From the NCBI GenBank assembly GCA_000697335.1, contig JNEM01009905.1, positions 1 through 28,771 of the forward strand: a stretch of 28,771 bases of DNA, read 5' to 3'. The notes beneath the pieces are model-generated. The model ran no database searches. It was not told the origin of the DNA and was given only the letters and a program-made list of their open reading frames with translations. Every line of letters starts with the position of its first letter. Position 1 is the first letter of the stretch. The DNA is from Conidiobolus incongruus B7586 (lineage: Eukaryota > Entomophthoromycota > Entomophthoromycetes > Entomophthorales > Conidiobolaceae). This document shows positions 1 through 11,623 of this stretch, piece after piece. The position numbers and the translations under genes were made by a program.

Positions 1-827
1 ATAAAAAAATAATAAAATTTGACTATTCTTGCTTAAATTTTATATAAAATCTAAAGTTTAGAAAGGGTTAACTTTAATATCAATTTTAGAAAATTAATTT
101 ATTTAATTATTATATAATAAAAGGATATATCTCTAATAAAATTAATATTATGATAAATTTCTAAATAATATTAAGAACACTTGTAAGCTTTATTTAATCT
201 AAGTTATAAATTTAAATACCTATAATTATTATTTATTTTATCAATATTTTTTTTAAATAATTTTTTTATATCAATTAAATCTTTTATTTTCTTAAGTAAA
301 CTTTATTTAAATATATAACAAGTTGATTTTAATATAGTTCTATTATTATTATATTTAATATGATTATTTCTTTCAATATTTGGTAATATTAAATTTATAA
401 AACAAAATATTATAAGGTTATTTCAAAAATAATTTAATAAATTAATTTAATACTTAATTTGAAAGTTATAATTATCTTTTGATATTATAGTTCTTTTTCT
501 GGTTTAATAGTGATTTTAATTATATGTTTTTAGATTAGTTATTTTATTAATTTGATCAATAAGATTATTATAATAAGCTCTGTTATATATTTTATTTGAT
601 TAACCAATTAAAAAATAGCTTATTTTTATTATAATTATAATATTATATCTAGTAGAATAAAAAATATAGCTTAAATTCATCCTAATATTGTATTTTTATA
701 TTAAGTTTTATAAATATAGGTTGTAGTTGGAAAAATACTCAAAATATAATTTAGTAAATTATTTATTAATCCTGCTCTTTAACATATTAGGACTGTAGGT
801 TTGAAAACTTACTATTGAGGTGTTATA

Positions 828-1046
828 GCAGAATATCCAAAAGAAAAAACTTTTTTCCATCTTTATCACTTTTGGGTTTAAATAGTTGCTTAAATGAATG
901 CTATAGGATTTGAATATAATCTAATAAAGAAAATAAAGTGAACAAAGAGTATTCTTCAATTATAGACTGACAAAGCCAGCTTAAATTAGAATTAATATTG
1001 GTTTAGCTATCAAATGGAATAGATGATTAAATTTAAAATACAACAC
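828..1046 (+). pseudogene. Degenerate coding-like relic, family unknown
   Basis: One plus-strand frame reads as ordinary protein-like sequence for about 73 codons but is interrupted by about seven stop codons, so it is broken. The interruptions are of types that C-to-T or G-to-A change can make. Base composition is less extreme than in the flanks. I do not recognise the family: it could be a host gene fragment or part of a mobile element, and chance cannot be excluded. Confidence 0.2.
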
Positions 1047-1870
1047 TAAATTAATTAATTTAATATATCATTGAGCTAATTTAAAGTTTCAATTCATTGA
1101 TTAATATGATAAATAATCAAAATATATAATATATTTTAGTTTATAATTATATATAAATTACTAAAAGTAACTGTTAATAATAAATAATAAGACATCAATA
1201 TTAAGATATTTAGAGGAGAAAAGTCAATCAAGTTTATTATCTTAATCAAGCTTATTTATACGATTAAATTTTCTTTCACTTAAATTTAAATTATAAATTT
1301 CTTAATTTATTAAAGATTAATATAAATAAAGTATTTTATATAAAAAATTAACAATATTGGGTTTTTAAAGATTATAAAATTTTGAATTTAATAACCAAAA
1401 ATAAACAATTGCTCAATTGATTATGACTCATTTTTTTTAGTTTAATAAAAAAATATTTATTTTACTAAAATTTCTATTAATTGAAGATGAATATTATAAT
1501 TTGATTATTTCATTATAGTTTAAAATGTTTAAAATAATTTAATAAGAAAATTAAATGATATAAAATTAAAATCATTTTTAATATTTCAAACAAACAATGA
1601 TTAAATAAAATTCAATGCTTGATTTTATTATCTTAGATCTAAATTATTAAACTATTAAAAATTTAATATTATATACTCTTGAATTACCATTGATTTAAAT
1701 AACTTATATATAACAAAGAACTTTTAATACTTATTTAGCTCTAAAGTGATTCATAAATTATATTTACCTTTTAGTTTTATCTTAGTTTGATATATGTATA
1801 TTGTTTTAATCTTTATTAAGCATTGAATATAAATTTACAATATAACTATAAATTATTTATTACGATCTTT

Positions 1871-1889
1871 TATATATATATATATATAT
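1871..1889. repeat. (TA)n microsatellite
   Basis: This is an uninterrupted run of about nine and a half TA units. It lies inside the AT-rich left block with no gene nearby. It is a simple repeat with no inferred function. Confidence 0.9.
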
Positions 1890-2991
1890 CCAATCAAAAA
1901 TTTCATTTTATTTATCTATTTATAATATATTATTTAACTCCATTGTTATTTTAAATTATGTGTTATTCTTCTTTATTTATATATCATATATAATTTACAA
2001 TCATTAAGTTAATAACATATTTATTTATTATAATATTAATAATTTTTAATTCTTTTATTGAATTTCATAATTTTGTTTAATAAATTTTAACTAATAATTA
2101 AAGATATTTAAGGAAAATTCAAAAAGATTAAATTTATAGTAAAATAGTTTGTTTTTATATTGAGTTAGTAATTAAACACCTTTTTATACATTTTTTAATT
2201 ATGCATAGTTATCATATTTTTTTAATTTAGGTTTGACCCAATATCTCAAATGATTTTTTATTCAAGAATTTAATTTTTAAAGTATTGGAGCTGTGACATG
2301 GGGTCTTTTATTTGGTATTTTGAAGAGACTTTTATGTATTATACTTTTTTATTTAGAAATTAGTTTCAATTTGATGAAAGTTGGTTGATATCATAAATTA
2401 AGCAATACCTGAATACATTTCGAGTTGATATAGATTTATTTTCATGCTTTATTTCAATGTCTGAAATTGTTTGATAAGACTCAAACTTATTTTTATATTC
2501 TATAACCAAAAACAAAGTCAAATTTATTTATAATTAACTAATAATGATAATAATACATTTAGTGCACTGTTGCTTAATATCAAATACTATTGTAATATAC
2601 TATCCAAATAATTGCATTACAAGTGACAATTTATCTGGGTGTTTATTGAGTATTAATAGTCATGCTCAGAACCAGTGGAAATTCCTAGAAGGCTGATTGA
2701 TACACTGTTTAATGATAAGTTGATATTTTGAAATTTTAATAAAAGAATGAGTCAAAGATTGAATATTTTCAGTATTTATAAAATAACTAATATGAATTAA
2801 TGGCTGAATGTTTTAATATCCATTTAATCTTTTTAATTGCTAATATAACGGTTTCAAAAACTTAACTTGTTTATTTAATCAAAATATATTTTAGAAAAGA
2901 TGAAATTATTATTATTAATCTCTATAGAAAATCAATCAAAAGTCAATGTTATTAAATTTCATAAAATTATATAGTAAATTATATTAAAACT

Positions 2992-3521
2992 ATCGCATTC
3001 TGTTCATTCACATAAACAAGAACAAACCTATCATAAGATACATCAAAAGTATGCATCATCATTCGGCTACACCCCCCAAAAAACTTATACACTTGTGGCC
3101 TCTAAAACAGAAGCCTGATTATTAGTTTCACTAATCAAAACTACACTTATACTAATTAACTACTCTTTCTACCTTCGCAACTTCTAAGAGTAAAAACTCT
3201 ATTTAAGCGTGGCCTTAAACTTATCCTACTGCCCAACTATGGCTTTTCCATCCAGTATTTTTTTTAAAACTCAGTTTTGCTAAAATATTTGTTTTATTCA
3301 TCGTTGCATAACTTTACATCAAGATCATCGCTCGCTCTAATTTGCCTAGTTTACAACTAGTTGCGTATAACGAACTCTACCTTCTAGCCATTGCGACCCA
3401 TCTGGTCCTCATGGCTCCCAAGCTTGCAAATCACATAATCACATATATCTTTGACAATCGAGATGAAATCGCAGAGATGATATTGATGCCCATCGTCAAT
3501 CTTTTTATAAAGTATAAATAA
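2992..3521 (+). repeat. Copy A of a 0.5 kb paralogous repeat
   Basis: The unit is collinear with 8943-9503 (copy B). Shared marks are the opening stretch (TCGCAT..TGTTC then ATAAACAAG), an internal segment (GAAGC..TGATT..TTCA..AATTCA-like) and the coding-like 3' end. The whole unit is clearly less AT-rich than its flanks. Both copies lie on the plus strand and flank the RasGEF gene. I see no terminal inverted repeats and no obvious target-site duplication, so a segmental or gene duplication is the simpler reading than a transposon. Boundaries are approximate. Confidence 0.6.
3321..3521 (+). pseudogene. Copy A small-protein frame, lacks start codon
   Basis: This stretch aligns without gaps to the intact 67-codon ORF at 9300-9503. 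By eye, 33 of 66 residues are identical and many others are conservative (V/I, R/K, D/N, L/M). The shared core is AIAT(Q/H)LVLMAP followed by a TYI segment. Where copy B has its ATG, copy A has AAG, and an in-frame TAA lies four codons earlier, so no standard start exists. The rest of the frame is open to a TAA. It may be a pseudogene that lost only its start, an exon whose start lies upstream through an unseen intron, or a non-AUG start. The gap-free open frame argues that it coded until recently. Confidence 0.5.
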
Positions 3522-3710
3522 ATCATTATATTAAACCTTATCATTATGTTTACTGTAACAAAAATAAAATGAAATCTAAAAAATTCAAGAAAAAAGTTTA
3601 TTTTAATTAAATATTATATGATTTATATTATTAAGATGATGATTATAATTAAATGATTACTATTACTAATATTAAAAAATGTAATTAAAAAATATGTTAA
3701 ATTCCAATAT

Positions 3711-6700
3711 TTACAAGAACCCCGACTCATGCAACAGTCTAGCAATTTTTTCATCTTCTCTTTCCTTAGGCTCCATTTGTAAACTTAATTCGTACAATTG
3801 TGCCAAGTTCTTCGCTTTGGAAATTTGCTCTGTTAAATAGTCTTGAATCTCAGCGACTGCATCCAAATTGTAGTGCGAGTTTTGGTACCCTTGAATCTCA
3901 CGAATTATTTCCGCAGTTTTCGCTTGTTTGCCAAAGTTAATTAGATGAGGTTGCTTGGGCAGGTAGTTGGGATTGCCATCTTCGTTGAAGGTTAAATCAG
4001 TGAGGTACACTCCTAAGAATGGAACGCAAGGTGGATTAACGGAATGAAGTAACTCACGATACTCTGCAAAATTTTTGGACGAATCCATTGTTTTCTTCAA
4101 ATTTTCCAATATCATTAAAGGTTTTCCAGTAATTAACTAAATTTTTAAAATTCGATTAATTAAAATATTTAAAAAAATTATTAGAGAATACTTACATCCC
4201 AGGTCCTTTTTAAACGGAATACTGGAGCCATATTGAAGCCTGCTAAAATAGCCATCACACCACTAAAATTGTTGAGTTGGGCACAACAGTCAGCAACAGC
4301 AATAAATCTTCTGATAACAGTGCATCTCTTTTTAGCATCATGCTGAGTCAAAATACTTTCCGCTACCCAATAATTAACCTAAGATAATAAATTAAATTAA
4401 TGTTCTAATCATTACGATTCTAATAATAACATACTTGGTTAAACCTTTCAATTAATCTAGTAACATTGGGACTTGATATATTATCCTTTCGACTCCAAGC
4501 CTTGTTTAAAAATTCAACGGGTTTCAAATCGTTATAAAGTTTAGAATCGACAATTGTCAGCTGTCTAGCTATTTCTAATGGATCTAAGTCTAATAGTTTA
4601 AATTTGGATAAATTTTTAGGAAGTATTGGAGTAGGAGCTTCTCTCAAACTTCGAACCATCTTCCTAAAGTTACCATCTGACGATTCCTTGCGCTTTTTGA
4701 CTAATTTCATTAGGACTCCAGCTGAGGCTGTGTTACTTTCGCTCATTGTCGTACTTGCAAAATGGCGAAGATTTTCTAAGCCTCTGGAATCTTCCTCCTC
4801 AAGGTAGAAACTTTCCAACCATGTCTTTAACACACTAAATACTCTTAACCTTACAGGTTTAAGTTTTTTCTCTCTCCAAAGTTCTTGATCGTCAGGCTGA
4901 AGACCTACGGGACATTTAAGAGAGTATCTTCGAAATAGCAAATCCAGAAATTCTACAGTATTGGTAAAGGTACGATAAGTTAAGAGGAAGGTCATAATGA
5001 AAGAAGTATCCAAGTGATCATGAGAAGTCAATCTTTCAATCAGAGCATTTAGAGTGCCGCCTTTCACAACATTATCAACAATGACTATATGCTCAGGATC
5101 ATAGTCAGGCTTCAAAAACCAAGGAGTTTCTTCAAGTTTTCGAATAGAATTGGTTCTAATAGTTGGGATGGAGGTTGGTAGTTGTGTATCTTCAAAGTTT
5201 TCTGTCATGGAAGATATAGATGAAGCGACTGATCGACTTGAAGAGTGTCTATTGGCAACGATAGGTGCCAAATTGGTTTCAGAAGTTTGGTTACCAGATA
5301 ACGTTGTTAAGGTCTGATCAGCATTGACGTTTGCTGGGGTAGACAGAGATCTTTGTATGTTTTGATTGGATTCAATACTTGATGCTTCTATATCGAATGA
5401 TGTAATAATAGAAGGAGAAACCAATGGAATATGGTGGAAAGTCATTGACATCGGTCTTCTTGGTTTAAAATCTAGCAAATTCATAATCTTTTCAGATCCT
5501 AAAAATGGTCTGCCAGAGTCAAGGTTAGCCAAGAACCTATTAATTTCTTTCTTTAATAGAAATTGTTCAAATTGATCCCTATCATCAATAAGTATTTTTC
5601 CAGATATGATCAATCTATATATCGCAGTTTCAAGTCGAGCAGCTGTCATTAGAATGTTATGATTTAAATCAGCTACTTTAGATTTGAAACTAGGAGAACT
5701 CTTATGCTGCGAGGAGCAAATAAAATTGGTGGATTTGCTTTGAATACTAACAACAAAATTTCCAACTTCCTCAAATGCACGGGATTTATCAGAGTTAAAA
5801 ATAGACGCCAGATGCTCGTTACAGTCATTGACCGTGAATCCATTCACAACTGCTAAGATCTCCCCAACTGCAAGTATCAATCTCTTCGAAGTTTTCAAGG
5901 TAATATCTGGATAATCAGCAATTAAACGACGAGTCTGTGTAACTAAGTACGATACTTCAGCTGCCATATTGGACACCTTATTCAATAATTCGCAGCTTTG
6001 ATCTTCCGTTTCAAATTTCATATTAATTAAGTTCATAATCTCTTGCGAATCTTCGGTAGCATTGTCAGCAGATATTTTTAACTCTTGTGCTCTTGATATA
6101 ATGCTCTTTGCAAGAACTAAAGTTTGCTCTGAAATTGCAAGGAGTTCAGATGCTGCTTCAGGAGATGGCCATACTGATGAAGCTAATCGAGCATGGAGGA
6201 TGAGTTGAGTTATTTGCTTTAAGATCTCGTGATAGAGAGTTTTGAGCTTTTCATCTTTGAATGATATAATTGGGTTAGATTGAAATTTGACAGATGATTG
6301 ATCACCTGCATCGGATTGCTCAGAAGATGCAACTGTTGCATTATCATCAGCTTGGGAATCTTTGTGACTTAAATTTGCTAATTCTATTATTTTAAGAATA
6401 TTTTTCACTCTATGCACAGAAACATGGGTGTGGTACATATAATCCCACTTTACTTTTCTCTTGATAGCTGAATTCAAACTAAATATAGCCAAAGTAAGCT
6501 CGGATGAAATCGTATCCCAAGTGGTTGTAACAGATAAGTCACCAGATCCAGACCGTGAATTAGATGACCTTGTCATTAAATTAGAGGGTTTCCTATTTCT
6601 TCTTGCCAAAATTTCAGCATTTGGAACATCGATATTATTGGCACTTTCTGTATCATCCGAGTCATCTGAGCTCACTGGAGATATTGGTCTAGTGTGACCA

Positions 6701-7761
6701 AACTAAGTAAATAGATGTTAGTTTCAGCTTATCTAATACTTATATGTAATATATTAAAAGATTGTATGAGTTTTGTGTGGTGATTTCCACAAATGGTAAA
6801 AAAGACAAAATATGCGCATTTAATTACCATCGAATTGAAAATTGAGTCTGGACTAGGAAGGGTTCGTGTACACTCTTGAGACAATAGATTAATAAAATAT
6901 TTATGCTGTTGGTCGTCTTGTTTGTACACCCAAAATATTGGTAATTGTTCAGGACAATCTACAAACTAAAAAAGCACAACAATATATAAATTGACTGCGA
7001 AATGAAAATTCAAGTTAGAAAATATACCTTATTGGGAGTAGCTTCCCTATATAGGTTACTTAAGAATTCTTCTCTCTGCTTCAAATACCAATCTGACTCA
7101 TTAAGTTGATCACCAATCGATTCCATAGATAAATGATCCATGCCAATATCATCCGTAACTGATATTCCTGAGTCTATATTGCTGTTAGTCATATTTTGAT
7201 TCTTTTTATATTCACTAGATTTCCCGAGCCCATTAGTATGGTCGTTCGGTAGCTCACCATTTATGTTTGAAGTATTTTGTTTGGAAAACTTTGTTTTATC
7301 TTGTTCAGTTTGAGATATTGGCCCTTGTTGGTTGAAATCCCCCTTATTAGAATTATAATTATGCTCACTGGGATTTTTCTTTTCTGCAAAACGCAAATCT
7401 TTTATCTAGAAAAACAAAAATAAGTAAGCAATATCAAAATAAGATTGTTTTCATAATGTTATAGAATAAATCTAATTTAGTAATAAATAAAGATTATTAT
7501 TCAAAAACTTACACCTTTAATGAGCTCGGATTCTTCGGTATTTAACCATTCTGGAATTTGAGCTTCGACAGCTTTGAGTTCTTCTTCCGTCAGAAAGATA
7601 ACAAAATGACTCGGAAACCAACCTCTCCTACCGTGACATATTCCATCCCACCAACCCGTGTCACGTTGTTCCATAACATGAATGACATCGCCTTGTCGAA
7701 AGAGAAGTAAAGAAATATCGTCACTTTGGTGGTCACAAATAGATTTAGCTAGGAGTACCAT
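3711..7761 (-). CDS. Cdc25-like Ras guanine nucleotide exchange factor (SH3-WW-RasGEF)
   Basis: This protein is predicted to load GTP onto Ras-family GTPases at membranes, as Cdc25/Ste6 proteins do upstream of cAMP or MAPK signalling. Proposed exons (minus strand) are 7761-7513, 7405-7028, 6965-6828, 6702-4435, 4378-4196 and 4136-3711, giving 1,213 residues. All five introns are phase 0, with donors GTAAGT, GTATAT, GTAATT, GTATGT and GTAAGT and acceptors ending in TAG. The SH3 domain is at about 4-60 (ALYDY position changed to AKSICDH, GWWDG, GWFPSHFV intact). A WW-like module is at about 218-245. A long S/N/Q-rich and helical middle follows. Ras_GEF_N is at about 790-925 and the catalytic RasGEF at about 958-1195, with DPLEIARQLT, NYWVAESIL, LNNFS, RLKRTWD, PPCVPFLGVYLTDLTF, EDGNP and INFGKQ. 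The ATG before VLLAKS puts SH3 at the extreme N-terminus. A further upstream coding exon is possible but not needed. The RasGEF call is near certain; exon edges are inferred. Confidence 0.93.
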
Positions 7762-7780
7762 AGTATTCGGAATATAAAAC

Positions 7781-7830
7781 CTAATAAAATATAAGTCAAC
7801 TAATACTACTACTAATATATAAATGCATAC
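7781..7830 (-). other. Possible 5'UTR intron of the Cdc25-like gene
   Basis: On the minus strand this 50-bp segment begins GTATGC, has a TTGAC branch-point-like sequence and ends TTTTATTAG, 19 bp before the chosen start codon. Its length matches other introns in the window. It implies a leader exon upstream, but no transcript evidence is available. Confidence 0.35.
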
Positions 7831-7861
7831 AATATAAAATAACCTAAAAATCACTGAATAA

Positions 7862-8942
7862 GATATTCAGATTACACACAATAAAATAAACAAAAACAAG
7901 AGTAATAAACTAGATTGATGGCCTCAATTAAAGGTTCGTATTTAATATAATATTTATGTATTTATGAATGTAAGATGTGAATGGTGATAAAATATAGAGA
8001 AAATGATTTAAAAGGGATATGGAGAGTGAGGCAAAATTCATTCAATGGGATTGAGGACAGTGAATTGAGATAAACAAACTAAAATAGTCTCATTCGTTCA
8101 AATTATAATGGAGGTTGGGAGGAGAATTTACTCAAATACCAGATTTAGAAAACCAACCACTTCGAGACTGTTTTAAATTCTTTCGAATGATTGGCTCCTT
8201 CCATTAAATGCTATATGTATCGACAAACCATTCGGATTTTCTCTTCTTGCATACATTTAATTTCATCTCTCTTGTTATTATGCTTTCACTTGAATTTAAG
8301 GTACTTATATCCTCATCTTTTTGGTCATAATAATAATTAAACCTGATTTAACATCAGTTACAGCTCTAATCCATAGCAAAAATATCAATGATTTCATTAA
8401 AATAACGAGTTCATAATAAATATAATACTCATTGAAAATAATTAGCATTATCTTAATATCAACATCACTTCTTCCTAATGATTTTCAATTATTAGTTCGG
8501 GGAATTTTTGATAATTAAAATTTAACCAATGAAAATCCACCCGAATTATTTATATTTTCTTTCATATTATCACCACTAATTTTAATTAACCTTTCAATTT
8601 TCAACACCTTTTATAAATTTACGAGATTATTTCTGCTATTTTGATTAGAATTGTTTAAACATAATTTTTTTTGAATTTTAGGTGTTATTTTTGCATTATA
8701 GGAAATTAAATATTGTAGATTTGAAGCAATTCTAATTATTTAAATGGGGTGATTTGTTGGTGTATATCCAATCAACTAATAGAATTTATTAAATATGTCA
8801 ACAGGCCTGGTTTTAAGTTTTCAAGTTTTAAAAATGTTCATATAAAATTAAATTGAAACATTGTTCATATTAATGCCTCTAATATCATATTCTAATTTTC
8901 AAAGCTCACAATTTATATTGAATCATTATGAGTATAGTGATT
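7862..8942. other. Intergenic region between the Cdc25-like gene and copy B
   Basis: This holds the presumed promoter of the minus-strand Cdc25-like gene and perhaps upstream elements of plus-strand copy B. An imperfect inverted repeat lies at about 8081-8209 (arms with AGTCTC and GAGACT, and GGTTGG and CCAACC). A lone short frame starting with ATG near 8283 runs into a GTACTT donor-like site. I found no partner exon for it. Confidence 0.4.
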
Positions 8943-9503
8943 GTCGCATCCTGTTCCTTCGGATAAACAAGATTAAGGAACCAGTTCCGTGAATCATCAC
9001 AAGGACACACATTGCACAGCCACATCCCTGCAAACTCTTAAAATACCTTTAAATATACCAGTAGCTTCTATCATGGAAGCTTGATTTTGGTTCATATTCA
9101 AAATTCACAACTCTAATACCACTATCCTCTCCCATATCTAACACTTCCAAACGTAACCCCTCTGCCTTGGTGTTACTTAAATCACCCACCAATTTATCAC
9201 TAGTTATACCATACTACTCACTTATCTGAATAATAAAATTTATTCTGCTACAATTTCTTTTCTTATTTAGCTTTACTCACTATTACATAATTTTATAATA
9301 TGTCTCTCATTCGTTCTAATCTCCCCAATTTACAGTTAATCCCATATGATGAACCCAATCGGATGGCCATTGCGACCCAACTGGTCCTCATGGCCCCTAG
9401 AGTTGTAGATCACATAGTCACTTATATCTCCGACCATCATGGCGAAATATTAGAGCTGGCATTGATACCCCTAGCTAATCTCGTTACAGTGATCATATTT
9501 TAA
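8943..9503 (+). repeat. Copy B of the 0.5 kb paralogous repeat
   Basis: This is the homologue of 2992-3521 in the same orientation, with about 350 bp of related upstream sequence before the small ORF. It contains pyrimidine-rich stretches and a short perfect inverted repeat (GGAAC-CA-GTTCC near 8976). Conservation of the upstream part in both copies suggests that promoter and leader were duplicated together with the ORF. The edges are approximate. Confidence 0.6.
9300..9503 (+). CDS. Small orphan protein, intact copy B
   Basis: This is a 67-residue ORF with ATG start and TAA stop that I do not recognise. The paralogous frame at 3321-3521 aligns with no indel and with conservative replacements, which supports real coding. 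The protein is rich in L, I, V and A, with alternating polar positions (ATQLVLMAPRVVDHIVTYI). That would suit one or two amphipathic helices rather than a clear membrane span, and no signal peptide is evident. Codons such as GCC, ACC, CTC, CTG, GTC and CCC are common here but scarce in neighbouring genes, which prefer A/T-ending codons. This could mean strong expression or foreign origin. An acceptor-like TTATTTAG lies about 30 bp upstream but gives no open frame, so the ATG at 9300 is kept as start. Confidence 0.5.
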   Translation: MSLIRSNLPNLQLIPYDEPNRMAIATQLVLMAPRVVDHIVTYISDHHGEILELALIPLANLVTVIIF

Positions 9504-10667
9504 TAATATATCATCTGATTTGAAAATAAATACTTTATATCTAAACTTGAGCTAAAATCTCAAAAATTAATCATACTTTTTGGTGTTAATAATGTGATTA
9601 TTAATATAAATATACTAATTCTATTGATAACTCAACATAACTGGATACATTTAATATTTATTCCTTATAACGACTCCAATAAAATTATCTATAATATTAC
9701 GTAAACAAAATTTTAACATGATGATAAATGTACCACTAGATTAATTAAAGTTATTAATATTAATCAAACAATAATTAAAAATTTTTTATATGTAATATAA
9801 TACCTGTTATTTTGGGCCTAGTTTTATACTTTGATGTTTAATATTTAATTTATGCGAATTTAAAGTTTATCCGATATTATTCTCAGCCATTTAAACTTTT
9901 TACAAAATTGAGATATTTCAATAAAATAACTGGACAAATTACTTGATAAACTTTAGTTTCAATATTATTAATGGTTTTTCAACAAAATATTTTTTGGATT
10001 ATTGATTTAGTCAATTGGTTTTATTTAGAGTCTATACAATATAAACCATTTAATAAATATGATAAAATACACTCTATTTAAGCACTAGAATGAGTGTTCA
10101 AATAATTTCAAAAATCGAAACTGAATGATAATTCAAAATAGATCATAATTTCAAAAATATAAGTAAATGTAACTACTAGATTATTATATTCATAAAGGAT
10201 AATAAATTTATATTAATGGAATATCCTCAATATTATTGATTGAAATAAAAGTGGCGTTTGTAAGTTTTAAAATAGAGGTATATATAGATATATAAAATGT
10301 TAAATTTCAATGATTAAAAAGGTATCAAAATTGATTTATATACAAGTAATTTTGTATATTAAGCCCTAATCTCATGCTAAACCATTTATAGTTTACCTTA
10401 ATTAACTATTACCTGTGTCAAAGTTTTTAGAGGTATAGAATAGCTTCTTGAATAGTAGATAACTTCGAAATAAAAATGGGTTAAAATAGGATTGATCAAT
10501 ATATTGGAATAGTTAATGGACAACTTTTTTGTATAAAAGAAATACTTAATAATATTTAGCTCTAAAACAATTCACAAATTAATTCGTTTTAATAGCTTGT
10601 TAATACAATTTGGTTAATATAATCAATAAAATCTTTTGAAAATATTACTCAATTTGTTTGATTTGTC
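9504..10667. other. AT-rich gene-free stretch
   Basis: I see no coding frame with protein-like content, no RNA gene and no repeat with defined ends. Sequence is A/T-dominated up to the solo LTR. Confidence 0.6.
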
Positions 10668-10671
10668 ATAT

Positions 10672-11005
10672 TGTCACGGGCCGGAGGACCCGTTCGTCCT
10701 TAACAATTCAATTCATTCGAGAACCCCGTCACAGATCCACCTGCAACGTGACCACAAAATACACCCGAGCAATGCAATCAATCGTTCCATCCGACGTACG
10801 GTTCGTACGCTGGGAAGACACGTCAAGCAAACTATAAATATGTCGACTACAACCAAGTTATCACGTCGGTCCTCTTCCTAGGGTACAGCCCAATAATCCA
10901 GGTTAAACAATAAATTACCCCTTTTATATCACCAAACAGGTGCCGTCCCGGAAGACGTCTATTTACTTAAAAGTTATTGGACACTTGACTTCCCAGCCAG
11001 TGTCA
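10672..11005. mobile_element. Solo LTR, Ty3/gypsy-like
   Basis: This 334-bp segment begins TGTCACGGG and ends GTGTCA (TG...CA) and is flanked by the 4-bp direct repeat ATAT (10668-10671 and 11006-11009). It is far more GC-rich than its surroundings, so it stands out sharply. Inside are a short inverted repeat near the left end (ACGGG and CCCGT) and a TATAAATA box at about 10833-10840, which would fit a U3 promoter read on the plus strand. TGTCAC starts and 4-5 bp target duplications are usual in Ty3/gypsy elements. No internal region or second LTR is present, so it looks like a solo LTR left by recombination. The intact target repeat and retained GC content suggest a fairly young insertion. 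Confidence 0.65.
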
Positions 11006-11009
11006 ATAT

Positions 11010-11623
11010 TCTAGATTAAATGAATAAATTTTCTGTGAAATAATTTTATATTCAAATCATTTAAAATTTGATAAATAATCAAACCAAAATTCTTGTAATA
11101 TTGCAAATTTAATCAGTTTAAAATATTAGCATCACATTTTCTAAGTATACATGGGTTAGTAAAAGCATCGTTTGACCAATAAACTATAAATATAATTTTT
11201 GATAATTGAATGAAAGTATCAACAATAAAAACATCAATTTTCATAATTTAATATCTAATTTTGAGCTTTTAATTATTGTTATATATAAATTTAAGTCTGA
11301 TTATGTTATAAATTCAGTTTCAATAAATGAAATATATATGGTATCAATTTTTCGAATTAAGAAAAATATATAAAATTACTTTGAATAGATGAAATCTGAA
11401 CAAAAAAATGAATTTGAATTGAATTATAGAATATAAAATATAAACTAATATTCAAAATTCAGATAAGTATTTAAATTTTAACTTGGTGATGATTTCCATA
11501 ATGTATAAATTGGTCGTATGATCCAATTTTTTAAGGGCAAAATCTATTAATATACATAATTTAAAATAAGTCTCATAAATATTTTAAATCAAATTTTTTA
11601 ATTAACGAGTTCAAATTGTGTCT
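11010..11623. other. AT-rich gene-free stretch downstream of the LTR
   Basis: No gene is visible. This is the 3' flank of the minus-strand ufe1 gene and probably includes its terminator, but no specific signal stands out among the many A/T runs. Confidence 0.5.

Larger units (their letters stand above)
1..2990. other. AT-rich gene-free block
   Basis: No convincing intact gene is visible on either strand. The sequence is dominated by A/T runs and frequent stop codons in all frames. It contains one TA microsatellite (1871-1889) and a degenerate coding-like stretch around 828-1046, both listed separately. Its composition is close to that of the 26.4-28.8 kb end, which holds a mutated transposon, so this block may also consist of decayed mobile DNA. 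I saw no terminal repeats that would prove that. Confidence 0.6.

Noticed and set aside
7501-7854. Extending the Cdc25-like protein 31 residues upstream of the SH3 domain
   Set aside because: The upstream frame is a hydrophobic A/T-driven stretch that contains a likely 5'UTR intron (7781-7830). The ATG at 7761 places SH3 normally.
8283-8303. Short ATG exon followed by GTACTT donor on the plus strand
   Set aside because: No downstream exon continues its frame into copy B or elsewhere.
2992-9503. Copies A and B as solo LTRs
   Set aside because: Copy B begins near a TG, but I found no CA end with matching target duplication for either copy. The gap-free protein alignment favours gene duplication.
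10636-10881. 81-codon plus-strand ORF
   Set aside because: Most of it lies inside the GC-rich solo LTR, crosses the LTR boundary and has no protein-like pattern. The open frame is a by-product of the locally lower AT content.
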